From Bradyrhizobium erythrophlei (lineage in GTDB: Bacteria; Pseudomonadota; Alphaproteobacteria; Rhizobiales; Xanthobacteraceae), in NCBI RefSeq assembly GCF_900129505.1, contig NZ_LT670818.1, positions 8,031,001 to 8,095,000 on the forward strand: a stretch of 64,000 nucleotides of DNA, read 5' to 3'. Of the stretch, positions 25,921 to 34,616 are shown in pieces (within the stretch, counting starts at the first letter, position 1; each line of letters opens with the position of its first letter). The translations under genes and the position numbers were made by a program. Under the pieces are notes generated by a model. The model saw only the letters and a program-made list of their open reading frames with translations. It did no database searches and was not told the DNA's origin.

Positions 25921-25995
25921 GCCGGTTTAGCTCAGCGGTAGAGCAGCGGTTTTGTAAACCGAAGGTCGGGAGTTCAATCCTCTCAACCGGCACCA
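25921..25995 (+). tRNA. tRNA-Thr (anticodon TGT)
   Basis: A 75-nt tRNA with encoded CCA: acceptor GCCGGTT, anticodon loop TTTGTAA (anticodon TGT), T-arm GAGTTCAATCC. Its last 14 nt recur at 28944-28957, marking it as the attachment site of an integrated element. Confidence 0.94.
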
Positions 25996-26512
25996 CCAGT
26001 TTAGCCGACACTGAGTTCTTCACTATGGGGCCTGCCTTAGTCCCCGGCTTTGCCATGCCCGCCGCCGTAGCAGCCCCACCGGGCCCGCCAATCAAAGCTG
26101 TCAGGCGACCCCGGGTTTCGAGCCGGTACGGCTCCCCCGGCTTCCTAGCCATCACCACGACGCTATCTATAAGCTCTCGAAAACTGGCGGCGACTTGCGC
26201 GTCTATATGGCCTCCCGACCCTGAAATCTGCTCCAAGTTCTGCTTAAAGCGCTTGATCGCTGTCGGATGAAAATCGATGGACACGACCAGTGCATCCGCA
26301 GATTCCAGTTCGCGTTGTAGCCGGGCTTTTTCCGAGCGCTGAAGTTGCAGCAGCGATGCTATCTCTTCGGGCTCCAGAGTGCCCTTTTCAACGGCCCCAA
26401 TTAGATTCTCTATACCCCGCTGGCACGTCGCAATCTGAGCGGTGATCTTTACCTTATCGCGGCGCGCGTCTGCCGAGAGCGCACGCCGTTCAGCCAAACG
26501 CTCGACTCCCAT
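25996..26512 (-). pseudogene. C-terminal remnant of a large serine recombinase
   Basis: The minus-strand frame encodes the coiled-coil and C-terminal part of a site-specific recombinase (ENLIGAVEKGTLEPEEIASLL, RLQRELESADALVVSIDFHP, FRELIDSVVVMARKPGEPYR). The catalytic N-terminal resolvase domain is absent; the frame begins abruptly at 26512. At its 3' end the frame stays open through the tRNA-Thr sequence, so the original stop has been lost or lies in the former junction. It is the likely former integrase of the surrounding element. Confidence 0.75.
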
Positions 26513-26527
26513 AAAGAGGAATCAAAA

Positions 26528-26707
26528 TTGGCCAAGAAGAAAACAGCAGTTCGTCGCGCGTGGTCGAAGGAAGACTATCGGGTGCTAAAAACAATGGCCC
26601 GAGACAAACAGGGCGTGAAGAAAATCGCCAAGGCATTGAAGCGTTCGCCCGGCGCTACGAGCGTGATGGCTGCCACGCATGGGATATCGCTGAGCACACG
26701 GGGGTAA
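26528..26707 (+). CDS. Small Lys/Arg-rich protein, Myb/HTH-like
   Basis: A 59-residue basic protein from a TTG start (AKKKTAVRRAWSKEDYRVLKT then KGVKKIAKALKRSPGA-like helix-turn-helix). AGAGGAA precedes the start by 6 nt. The pattern (a W-S-K-E-D-R-L opening and a second helix KIAKALKRSPGATSVMA) resembles small DNA-binding proteins frequent in Bradyrhizobium genomes. It lies between the recombinase remnant and the insertion sequence. Confidence 0.6.
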   Translation: MAKKKTAVRRAWSKEDYRVLKTMARDKQGVKKIAKALKRSPGATSVMAATHGISLSTRG

Positions 26708-26726
26708 TGGACACATTTTAATCCAA

Positions 26727-27559
26727 GGGTCTGTTGAGATTCACCTGGAATGAATGACGGCGGTGGCGAGGTAGATCATCGCCTCGAAACTGCTGTCTGT
26801 CTTGTCGCATCGCATTGCTACGCGCTTGAATTCCTTCAGCTTGCCGAAGAAGTTCTCGATCAGGTGGCGCCATTTGTAAATGTCCTTGTCGATGTCGAGA
26901 GGCTTGGCGCGCCTTTGATGCTGCGAGATTACGACCTTCGCCTTGCGCTCGTTCATGTCTTCGATGATCCAATTGGAATCAAAAGCCTTGTCAGCGATCA
27001 AGCCCCCGAATTCGAGGTCCTTGATCAGGGGCGCGACGCCGACGGTGTCAAAGCGATGGCCGGGGAGCAGGATGAACCGCACCAGGTTCCCAAGCGCGTC
27101 GGTCAGCGCGAGGATTTTGGTGGTCCAGCCGCCCTTCGACTTGCCGATGGCCTGATTTTTGGTCCCCCTTTTGCTCCCTGCGCGTGGCGGTGAACTTTGA
27201 CGATTGTCGCGTCGACCATGGCAAACTCCATATCCGGATCATCCGATGCGGCATCGAAAATCCGCTTGAAAACGCCGGCCTTCACCCAATCGCGATAGCG
27301 CTTGAACACCGTATTCCAGTTGCCGAACGTCGGCGGCAAATCTCTCCATGGGCTGCCCGTGCGCGCGATCCAAAGCACAGCTTCGAGAAACAAACGGTTG
27401 TCACCCCCTGTGCGGCCAGGGTCCGTGGCCTTGCCCAAACAAAGCGGCTCCATCTTCGCCCATTGAGCGTCCGTCAAAACGAATCGGTGCATTCCAAACT
27501 CCTTTCGGAGCTTGAATCACGGCCATTCCAATCTGTGAATCCTGAATCTCAACAGACCC
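26727..27559 (-). mobile_element. IS5-family insertion sequence, 833 bp
   Basis: Perfect 17-bp terminal inverted repeats, GGGTCTGTTGAGATTCA at 26727-26743 and its complement at 27543-27559, enclose a two-frame transposase on the minus strand. Size, ends and frame layout fit the IS427/IS1031 part of the IS5 family. No clear target duplication is seen, which may mean an old insertion. Confidence 0.88.
26741..27492 (-). CDS. IS5-family transposase made by -1 frameshifting (two overlapping frames)
   Basis: The first frame (27103-27492) holds the N-terminal domain (MHRFVLTDAQWAKMEPL, then an SPWRDLP block and the first catalytic Asp in FAMVDATIVKVHRH). The second frame, with the remaining DDE residues (GLIADKAFDSNW and the Y/R/E block HLIENFFGKLKEFKRVAMR), continues in the -1 register as GTKNQAIGKSKGGWTTKIL-like sequence. 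The switch lies at a CAAAAGGGGG run near 27175, a classic slippery context. The fused product would be near 250 residues. The copy looks intact. Confidence 0.82.
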
Positions 27560-27639
27560 CAGCCCAAACCTGAATTATTTGTCACTAACTGACTAATTTG
27601 TCACTAGATGCCAGCCATCGCTCGCATTATTGCGACGCG

Positions 27640-27849
27640 ATGGTTTACTTCTTTCACATCGTTGGTGGTTCAGAACTGTATCCCGATGAACTGGGACGTC
27701 GTCTGCCCACGCTTGAATCCGCAAAACGTCACGCTAAGGTCCTTGCTGACGAATTGAGGACGGGCGGCGACTTCTTCGGATCAAGTTTCGTTCGCGTCGT
27801 TGATGAGCACGGCAATACAGTCTTCGAATGCCCGGTATCGTGCCAATAA
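27640..27849 (+). CDS. DUF6894 family protein
   Basis: A 69-residue protein starting MVYFFHIVGGSELYPDELG, the opening strand and acidic turn of the DUF6894 family, followed by a helix LESAKRHAKVLADELR and a C-terminal strand VRVVDEHGNTVFECPV. These small proteins are abundant in Bradyrhizobiaceae; function unknown. The start at 27640 aligns with the family and discards a 14-residue upstream extension. Confidence 0.75.
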   Translation: MVYFFHIVGGSELYPDELGRRLPTLESAKRHAKVLADELRTGGDFFGSSFVRVVDEHGNTVFECPVSCQ

Positions 27850-27871
27850 GCAAAAGAGCCAGAGGAAGGTA

Positions 27872-28256
27872 CTAGAAATATTTGTCGACAGGATCGTGGG
27901 CGTCTTCGTCGTCAGGCAAGGCCACCTTGCTGGAGTCGGTTGGTGTTGCGCCCATTTGGCCGAGACATAGCCGAAGAAGGTTGAGGCCGTTCACGCTTAC
28001 TTCGTCACCGCCAATAAGCTTGCCGCGAATCTCCGAAGCGATACCAGACTAATGCCTGGTGCAAGTGGTTCAACCAAGGCAACTCATCAGAGAAAGTTTT
28101 CCACGCTTCGATCTGATGCTTCTTGACCATCCATTTCGGTGGGCTACCGAGCGGCCCTTTTGATTTTGGTTCGCGGCGGTCTTTGAAACGGCTCGCGTGA
28201 TTCTTGTCTTGACCTGTAACTTTCGCTTTGGCCAACGGCGTGCGTCGGCGGAGCAT
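27872..28256 (-). pseudogene. Phage small-terminase-like protein, frameshifted
   Basis: Starting at 28256 (MLRRRTPLAKAK, with AAGGAC upstream), the frame encodes SPPKWMVKKHQIEAWKTFSDELPWLNHLHQALV, then shifts. The continuation is in another frame: GIASEIRGKLIGGDEVS then NLLRLCLGQMGATPTD, ending PVDKYF and a TAG at 27872. The joined product of about 128 residues resembles small phage-type terminase subunits (P-P-W...W...L-P-W-L layout, then LRLCLGQMGA). The interval is 385 nt, one base more than a whole number of codons. It supports a phage-derived origin for the element. Confidence 0.6.
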
Positions 28257-28516
28257 AATTGGAGTCCTTAAACTGTTTAATCTATCGATATTTCTGAAAA
28301 ACTTGGAATTGGCTTTTTGCGTACGGTGGGACCATGCGGTTTTTGCTCCTACCACACTGCACCTCTTACATGCCCCCCTATGGGGTAGATTTTCTAGCAG
28401 ATGGATTGTAAGTTGGGAGCGATACTTGCCGTAGACCCCTCGCTGGCCTGCCCGTTGTTACTTAACCAGCGCGCAGCCAGCGGATTAGGGCATTCGTCGC
28501 CGTTTGCGCAGCAAAA

Positions 28517-28543
28517 AGCCGCAGGCATTTACGCACTGCGGCT
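28517..28543 (-). terminator. Hairpin with T-run on the minus strand
   Basis: AGCCGCAG (28517-28524) pairs with CTGCGGCT (28536-28543) around an 11-nt loop; on the minus strand it is followed by TTTTT. No convincing minus-strand gene lies just upstream, so it may end a small RNA or be a leftover of lost cargo. Confidence 0.55.
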
Positions 28544-28778
28544 GACCGGGTTCGAAAATTGAATGTTTAAGAATGCCTACCCAGCCCCGGGTGAGAAAAG
28601 TTAAGGGCACGCTGCGGACCGCGTAAATTGAAATGCGCGGTTCCGATGCAGGAACAAAGCTCCTGTTGCCGCGTGGCCACAGAAACCGTGAGGCCACCGC
28701 GATTCCTAAAGGAACGATTTCCTTCCTGCTCGCTTACATGTCCGTGCCATTATCCAGCCCCCATGGCACGCCCCAACG

Positions 28779-28818
28779 ACGGCCTCAGTTGCTCCCCCCG
28801 CACTGAGGCCGTTTCTTT
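28779..28818 (+). terminator. Strong hairpin with TTTCTTT tail, possible small-RNA terminator
   Basis: Perfect 11-bp stem ACGGCCTCAGT / ACTGAGGCCGT (28779-28789 and 28802-28812) around a 12-nt C-rich loop, followed by TTTCTTT. The preceding few hundred bases hold no convincing ORF, so an untranslated RNA is possible. The rest of the 28257-29077 gap shows nothing else I can support apart from the attachment repeat. Confidence 0.5.
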
Positions 28819-28943
28819 GGGAATGCCCTGCCCTATCGGCGCTTTGACCTAGGGCGCGTCGGGATTATGGATTTCCCTGATTCGGACTAGATTCCGAAGC
28901 TAATGATTTCAACGGGATGCTGTCGGCTGGACTGAGTGAAGCA

Positions 28944-28957
28944 CTCAACCGGCACCA
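28944..28957. repeat. Distal attachment-site copy of the tRNA-Thr 3' end
   Basis: CTCAACCGGCACCA, identical to the last 14 nt of tRNA-Thr including CCA. No tRNA structure surrounds it, as expected for the far end of an integrated element. Confidence 0.75.
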
Positions 28958-29077
28958 TTCTCGGACGAAGTTCGATCCACTCCGCACCTTGCCGCACGAG
29001 ACGCGACTCAGTACCGGCGACCGGTTCGATCGTAGCACGAACAACGGCTGATCTTCGGTTGATCGCGGGCAGGTTGT

Positions 29078-30346
29078 ATGATTGGTTCCCCGCCCATGCT
29101 CAGTTCAAACCAGCCGCAAATTTCCGTGCCTGAACCACCCCGCAGCCTTCAGGCCGCGGCTGCTCGGCTTGCCATCGGGCTCGGACGCTTTCCGCTCTTC
29201 GCCATCGTGTGCCTGGGTCTCGCGCTGCGTTGCCTTTGGTGGCTGAAATATCCGGACATCAATTCGCCGGATGCGACTGTTTACCTCAAGGAAGCGGACA
29301 TTCTGTTCGCTACCGGCACGATGAAAACCATCGTTTATATGCCGCTCTACCCCCTCCTCATTCACATCGCCGGCGCAAACGGAGTCATCGTTCTTCAGAT
29401 CGTCCTTTCGACGATCTCAATCTATCTCGGATACCGGATCGCCTCCGATATCTGGCGCAGGCAGTCTGCCGGGCTGGTCGCCGCCGCCATGATGGCGGTC
29501 CATCCGATGCTGATTTATTACAGTACTTTCCGGCTGACAGAGACGGTCTTCATTTTTCTGCTGCTGTCGGGTCTCGTTGCGCTCTATCGAAACCACGTCC
29601 TCGCCGCCGCACTCGCATTCACGCTCGCCAACCTGACGCGGCCCTCGCTGGATCTCTTTTTCCCGGTGATTATCGCCGCAGCCACGTTCGCGACGCAAAG
29701 CAGCCCTTCCGTTCGCGAAATCGGAAGACGTCTCGGCATATACGCTCTCGTCTACGTCGCGCTGATGTCGCCGTGGTGGTTGCACAATTACACGAAATAC
29801 CACCGCTTCGTCCGTCTCGATCTGGCCGGGGGCATCACGATGATTTTGGAAAACAACGAACAATTCGAGCAATACGGGCTCGACTGGTCGAAATACGCGC
29901 CTTGGGCGCCGTTCGCGCATATCACCGATCCGGTGGAGCAAGACGAGGCGATGCGATCAGCGGCACTCGATTATATTCGGACCCATCCTTTGGCGTGGCT
30001 GCGCGGCGACGTCGATCGTGCAGAACGGTTCTTTACCCCCAGCGACCTCAACTACAGCAAGCTGCAGCGGATTGTTTCCGACGTGGTGGTGACGATCATG
30101 CTGATCGGCGCGTTGTTGTCGCTCACCTACTCCAGGATTCGCTGGAGGGTTCTTCTGCCGCTCTGGCTTCCGATCATCTTCCTCACGGCAATTCATCTTT
30201 CGTTTCACGCCACGGCGCGCTATCGCTTGCCGCTCGATCCGCTTCTGATCGCTTTGGCAAGTGGTGTCCTTGCTCGCGGGCAGTCGCCGAAGGATTTCAT
30301 ATCCGATAGACTGGTTTGGCGAGGCATCGGTTTGCGCCGGGCATGA
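29078..30346 (+). CDS. GT39-like multi-span membrane glycosyltransferase (first of tandem pair)
   Basis: A 422-residue polytopic protein with about ten spans. An early periplasmic loop carries an acidic pair after DINSPDATVYLKEADILF, and YMPLYPLLI follows, the layout of the ArnT/PMT (GT-C fold) superfamily that uses polyprenyl-phosphate sugars. The block LTRPSLDLFFP and SPWWLHNYTKYHRFVRLDLAGG is shared with the next gene. The start ATG at 29078 has a weak Shine-Dalgarno; another ATG at 29096 is possible. Probably glycosylates an envelope lipid or glycan; acceptor unknown. Confidence 0.75.
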   Translation: MIGSPPMLSSNQPQISVPEPPRSLQAAAARLAIGLGRFPLFAIVCLGLALRCLWWLKYPDINSPDATVYLKEADILFATGTMKTIVYMPLYPLLIHIAGANGVIVLQIVLSTISIYLGYRIASDIWRRQSAGLVAAAMMAVHPMLIYYSTFRLTETVFIFLLLSGLVALYRNHVLAAALAFTLANLTRPSLDLFFPVIIAAATFATQSSPSVREIGRRLGIYALVYVALMSPWWLHNYTKYHRFVRLDLAGGITMILENNEQFEQYGLDWSKYAPWAPFAHITDPVEQDEAMRSAALDYIRTHPLAWLRGDVDRAERFFTPSDLNYSKLQRIVSDVVVTIMLIGALLSLTYSRIRWRVLLPLWLPIIFLTAIHLSFHATARYRLPLDPLLIALASGVLARGQSPKDFISDRLVWRGIGLRRA

Positions 30347-30391
30347 ATTCGCGCCTTGGGATCAACAGTTTTCGATCCGACTATATAATTC

Positions 30392-31615
30392 TTGTCAACC
30401 TGCCTGATTGTTTGGAGTCGAGATGGCCCGGCCTTGACGTCGCCCGCTGCGCGTTTCGACCGCACGCTCCTTGCCGCCATACTCGTTCTTGCGATCATCC
30501 TTAGGCTGACCGCCGCATATCTTCTGCCCGACCAGAATTTTCCCGATGCCGTCGGCTATCGGCAGGCCGGGCGCGACTTATGGTCGTCGGGTATGCTAGG
30601 CACACCCTACTGGATGCCGCTTTATCCGGCGCTGGTAGGGTTGACCGGAGCAGGCTGGGGACAATTGGCGCTGGACATCGCATTGTCCACATCTGCGGTT
30701 TGGTTGATACATCGCATTGTCCTGGCGGTGTTTGCTGATGAAGCAGCGGCGCTGTTGGCCGCTTTTATGATTGCGATCTATCCCTACTTCATTTTCTACG
30801 CGGTCGTCGGACTGAGCGAGAGCCTGTTCATCGCGCTGCTGCTCGGCGCATTTTTGTGCTGGTATCGTGGCTCGTTCGGCATTGCCGCTGTCCTCATCGT
30901 GCTTTCAATTCTCACACGGCCATCCATCGAACTACTGGTTCCGTTTCTCATATTGTATTTTGCGGTGGTCATTCATCGACTACCGACTATGTCGGTTGTC
31001 CGTAACCTCTTTGTCTATTCGATCGTTTACATTGCGCTCATGTCGCCCTGGTGGATGCACAATTATCGCGCCTACGGCAGCTTTGTCCGGCTCGATCTTG
31101 CCTCAGGCTTTGTATTTTATTCCGGCAACAATCCGCTTAACCGAACCGGCGGCGGCATCGCCGGGCAGGACTTCGACGAGAAGTTTCTGGATGGTGTCGC
31201 TGATCCGGTTGCCCGTGACCGGGCAATGTGGAACGCAGGCATGTCCTACGTTGCCGAAAACCCGCAACGTTTCCTTGAACTCGCTCGTCTCAAGTTCCTG
31301 CGGTTCTGGCGGCTGTGGCCCTACGTGCAAGACTATGCAACTCATCTTTATGTGGTCGCCTCACTTATAAGCTTCGTTCCGGTGCTGATTCTTTCCGCTA
31401 TTTATCTCATCGTTTGGGGATGGCGGGAACACACCCGAATAGCGCCGATACTCGCCTGGGGAGCTTACCTGACGCTAATTCACATGATCTTCATCGGCTC
31501 ATTGCGTTATCGACTTCCGCTCGAGCCCTTTATGATCATGTTTGCTGCTGTAGCGACCATGCGGCTCGGCCGATTGGCACTGAGCCGTTATGAAAGCGGC
31601 TCAAAAAATTACTAA
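30392..31615 (+). CDS. GT39-like multi-span membrane glycosyltransferase (second of tandem pair)
   Basis: A 407-residue paralogue of the preceding protein, 45 nt downstream. Shared landmarks in the same order are DQNFPDAVGYRQAGRDLW, YWMPLYPALVG, LTRPSIELLVP and SPWWMHNYRAYGSFVRLDLASG, then a C-terminal SLRYRLPLEPF. About ten spans are expected. The frame begins with TTG at 30392, and another TTG at 30434 is possible, so the start is uncertain. The pair likely arose by tandem duplication and may transfer sugars in the same envelope pathway. Confidence 0.75.
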   Translation: MSTCLIVWSRDGPALTSPAARFDRTLLAAILVLAIILRLTAAYLLPDQNFPDAVGYRQAGRDLWSSGMLGTPYWMPLYPALVGLTGAGWGQLALDIALSTSAVWLIHRIVLAVFADEAAALLAAFMIAIYPYFIFYAVVGLSESLFIALLLGAFLCWYRGSFGIAAVLIVLSILTRPSIELLVPFLILYFAVVIHRLPTMSVVRNLFVYSIVYIALMSPWWMHNYRAYGSFVRLDLASGFVFYSGNNPLNRTGGGIAGQDFDEKFLDGVADPVARDRAMWNAGMSYVAENPQRFLELARLKFLRFWRLWPYVQDYATHLYVVASLISFVPVLILSAIYLIVWGWREHTRIAPILAWGAYLTLIHMIFIGSLRYRLPLEPFMIMFAAVATMRLGRLALSRYESGSKNY

Positions 31616-32007
31616 GCCGGACCCCGCGTTTCCATGAAACGAAAATCGCCACCCGAGCCAACGACATGGAACGGCAAGGGTCAGCCGGCGCCGCTGGCCC
31701 GGCTGCCAGCGACATCGTGCGGGCGATTCCCCAGAGCTAGTCTTGCCGACGTTCGACCGACCGGCGCTCCCGGTCCCGCGATGGTCTCCTCCGGCGTGTT
31801 ACAACCGTAACGAAGCTCTTCGCCGGCGACACCGAGTTGCAACATGGCGCCTGCATCGTCCGCGGCTGAGGCCCGGGGACATCCTGCTCGAGGTTCGTAT
31901 CGTGGCCGGAATTCAGAGCGGTCGACGACCATTTGGCGTTGATCGACGCCAGCGTTGCATCGGCCCTTCAGCGGGCCGCGCATGACAGGGATCGAGGGTA
32001 CCGAGAG
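31616..32007. other. Intergenic gap without a supported feature
   Basis: About 390 nt between the second glycosyltransferase and the hybrid kinase. Open frames here are short, Arg/Pro-rich and lack start signals. I see no hairpin followed by a T-run and no clear promoter; it presumably holds the kinase promoter. Confidence 0.4.
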
Positions 32008-34581
32008 GTGAACCTTTTATCACGGCTATTCGTCCTGGTGGCGGTAGCTTTGCTGCCGGCGATCGCGATCCAGGCCTATAACGAGTTCGAATTGCGGGCG
32101 GCGCGCCAGGTCGAGCTGCAGAACCAGGCATTGAGCCTGGCCAAGCTCGCCGCAGCGGAACAGCAGCAGATCGTTCAGGGAATCCATCAGGTCCTTGTCG
32201 CGCTCTCGGAACTTCCCGCAATCAAGGCGCGCGACAGCAACGCTTGCAATGCCTACCTTGCCACGATGAAGCAGCGGTTTCCGGGCTTCCTGACCTTCCT
32301 CGTGGCTGACCTCAATGGCCGGACCTTCTGCGACAGCAACACCGAGCATCGCGTTGTCGACATCTCCGCGCGGGCCTACTTTAACAACACGCTGAAGACC
32401 CAGGCATTTACCGTCGGGGAATTCTCGGTCGGCCTGTCGGTGCCGCAGAACGTGATTCAGTTTGCGCTGCCGTTCTACGGCGACGATGACCGCCTTGACG
32501 GCGTCATCATTGCGGCTCTCAGCCTCGATTGGCTCGCCCGCTATATTGCCGAGAAGGGCGTTCCGGAGGGAGCCGCACTCGTCATCACGGATCGCAACGG
32601 AACGTGCCTCGCCCGCTCCCCCCATAACAGCCGGTTCGTCGGCAAGAAAATGGCCGCCGACGAATACCTGAAACTCGACCATGGCACCGCGGCCGAGATC
32701 CTCGACCTCGACGGTGTGGCGCGGATTGTCGGCTTCGCCCCCATGGGGCCTGATTCCGGAGGACTTCTCGTCAGCTATGGCCTCGACAAGGCCCAGGCGT
32801 TCAAGACGATCCAGCACGGTACGCGGCGCGACATTTTCCTTATCGTGCTGAGCGCGGCGCTTGTATTGCTGCTGACGTCGTTGGGCGCCCGACGCTTCAT
32901 CCATCGGCCGCTCGGCCTGCTGGTCGATGCCGCGAACCAATGGCGGCGCGGCGAATTCGCCCAACGTGTGAATATTCGGGAAAAGTCCGAGATCGGCCGG
33001 GTCGCCGACGCATTCAACATCATGGCCGATGCGCTGGAGCACCGCGAGCACGAACTATATGCGGCAAAGGAGAAGGCCGAGGATGCCGCGGCCCGGATCA
33101 CGACGATTTTCGAGAGCACGACCGACAGCGTGCTCATCATCGATAAGGACTGGCGCGTCAGCTACGTCAATGAACGGGCCAGCATGCAGCTCTCCAGAGG
33201 ACGCGACGTCATTGGTATGGACGTCTCGGAGGCGTTCGAGGACGCGGCCGACACGGAAGCGCTCAGGTTGCTTCGGGCGGCGATGCTGGATGGGCGCCCG
33301 GCCTCGTTCGAAGCGCTCTGCGCTCAGCGCCAAATCTGGTACTCGCTCAATGCGTTCCCCTCCGACCAGGGCATCGCTGTCTACTTCCGGGATATTACCG
33401 AGCACAAATACGCCGTGGAGGCACGACGCCTCGCCGAGGAGCAACTCCACCAGAGCCAGAAGATGGAGGCGGTGGGTCAGCTCACCGGAGGCGTCGCTCA
33501 CGACTTCAACAACATACTTGCGGTGATATCCGGAAACCTGGAGCTCATCGAGGACATGGCGGGCCGCAGCAGGGTCCGGCAGTTCGCCGCGACCGCGCGC
33601 CGGGCCGCCGATCGGGGAGCAAAAATCACCGCCCAGCTTCTGTCCTTTTCCCGGCAGCAAAGATTGAACCCGGAACTGGTCAACGCCAATGCGCGCCTTG
33701 CGGAATTCGAGGGGCTGATCCGCCAGGCGGTCGGAGCAAAGTGCGAGGTGAGACTGCGAAGCGGAGAGCGGCTGTGGCTGTGCCTTGTCGATCCGGCGCT
33801 GCTGGAAGTCGCCCTTCTCAACCTCGTGCTCAATGCGCGCGACGCCATGCCGGATGGCGGCATCCTCGAGATCGAGACGCAGAATGTCGTTCTGGATGAA
33901 TGCGCCGTCGCCGGAAACGCGTCCGGACGGTATGTCAGGCTGTCCGTCAAGGATACCGGCTGCGGGATGACGCCCGAAGTACGCGACCGGATCTTCGAGC
34001 CCTTCTACACGACCAAGGGGACCGGCAAGGGTACCGGGCTCGGCCTCAGCATGGTCTACGGCTTTGCCCGACAATCCGGAGGGCACGTTACCGTCGAGAG
34101 CACGCCGGCAGTGGGGACCACAATGAGCCTGTACCTGCCTGCAGCCACGCGAAAGCCGAATGCCCCGGCGAAAGCCGTTCAAGACCTGGACAACGTCCCG
34201 GCAGGATCCGAGCGCATCCTGCTCGTCGAGGACAATGAGGACATTCTGGAGGTGACATCGGGGATGCTGACTAAGCTCGGCTACCGCGTGCGTTCCGCGC
34301 CGAACGGTGCGGAGGCCATCCGGATGCTCGAGAAATGCCAGAATTTCGACCTCCTGCTCAGCGATATCGTGATGCCGGGCGGAATCAGTGGTGTCGAGCT
34401 TGCCCACGAAGCGAGGCGACTGCGCAAGGGCATCAAGATCCTGCTCACCTCGGGCTACGCCGGGGATGTATTGGAACGACACCGTTCGTTGGAACAGTTT
34501 CCGTTCATCCGCAAGCCGTTCCGGCGGGCAGACCTGGCGCAGCGCCTGCGATCGATCCTGCACGAATCCGAAAGCCCCTGA
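32008..34581 (+). CDS. Hybrid sensor histidine kinase (CACHE-like sensor, HAMP, PAS, HisKA, HATPase, receiver)
   Basis: A membrane kinase of 857 residues. Order: transmembrane span (LFVLVAVALLPAIAIQA), periplasmic double-CACHE-like sensor to about residue 270, second span (IFLIVLSAALVLLLTSL), HAMP, PAS (about 365-470), HisKA with the phospho-His in GGVAHDFNNIL (near 498), HATPase with N box NLVLNARDAMP and G boxes DTGCGMTPEV and GKGTGLGLSMVYG, then a C-terminal receiver with Asp in LLLSDIVMPG. GTG at 32008 is chosen since upstream codons lack coding character. No cognate regulator is adjacent; the receiver may act by phosphorelay. Confidence 0.92.
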   Translation: MNLLSRLFVLVAVALLPAIAIQAYNEFELRAARQVELQNQALSLAKLAAAEQQQIVQGIHQVLVALSELPAIKARDSNACNAYLATMKQRFPGFLTFLVADLNGRTFCDSNTEHRVVDISARAYFNNTLKTQAFTVGEFSVGLSVPQNVIQFALPFYGDDDRLDGVIIAALSLDWLARYIAEKGVPEGAALVITDRNGTCLARSPHNSRFVGKKMAADEYLKLDHGTAAEILDLDGVARIVGFAPMGPDSGGLLVSYGLDKAQAFKTIQHGTRRDIFLIVLSAALVLLLTSLGARRFIHRPLGLLVDAANQWRRGEFAQRVNIREKSEIGRVADAFNIMADALEHREHELYAAKEKAEDAAARITTIFESTTDSVLIIDKDWRVSYVNERASMQLSRGRDVIGMDVSEAFEDAADTEALRLLRAAMLDGRPASFEALCAQRQIWYSLNAFPSDQGIAVYFRDITEHKYAVEARRLAEEQLHQSQKMEAVGQLTGGVAHDFNNILAVISGNLELIEDMAGRSRVRQFAATARRAADRGAKITAQLLSFSRQQRLNPELVNANARLAEFEGLIRQAVGAKCEVRLRSGERLWLCLVDPALLEVALLNLVLNARDAMPDGGILEIETQNVVLDECAVAGNASGRYVRLSVKDTGCGMTPEVRDRIFEPFYTTKGTGKGTGLGLSMVYGFARQSGGHVTVESTPAVGTTMSLYLPAATRKPNAPAKAVQDLDNVPAGSERILLVEDNEDILEVTSGMLTKLGYRVRSAPNGAEAIRMLEKCQNFDLLLSDIVMPGGISGVELAHEARRLRKGIKILLTSGYAGDVLERHRSLEQFPFIRKPFRRADLAQRLRSILHESESP

Positions 34582-34616
34582 TCCCACCGTCTTTGCCCGG
34601 GCGCTTGAGGCCGGGG

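Larger units (their letters stand above)
25982..28957. mobile_element. Decayed integrative element bounded by tRNA-Thr attachment repeats
   Basis: The sequence CTCAACCGGCACCA at the 3' end of tRNA-Thr (25982-25995) is repeated exactly at 28944-28957. Between the copies lie a truncated serine recombinase next to the tRNA, a small Lys-rich gene, an IS5-family insertion, a DUF6894 gene, a frameshifted phage terminase-like gene and hairpins. Composition inside is more AT-rich than the flanks. No complete integrase remains, so it is a fossil of about 3 kb. Confidence 0.75.

Noticed and set aside
25667..25995. Protein-like extension of the recombinase frame through tRNA-Thr
   Set aside because: The VERIELPTFGLQ stretch is just the antisense translation of the tRNA 3' end, not protein sequence.
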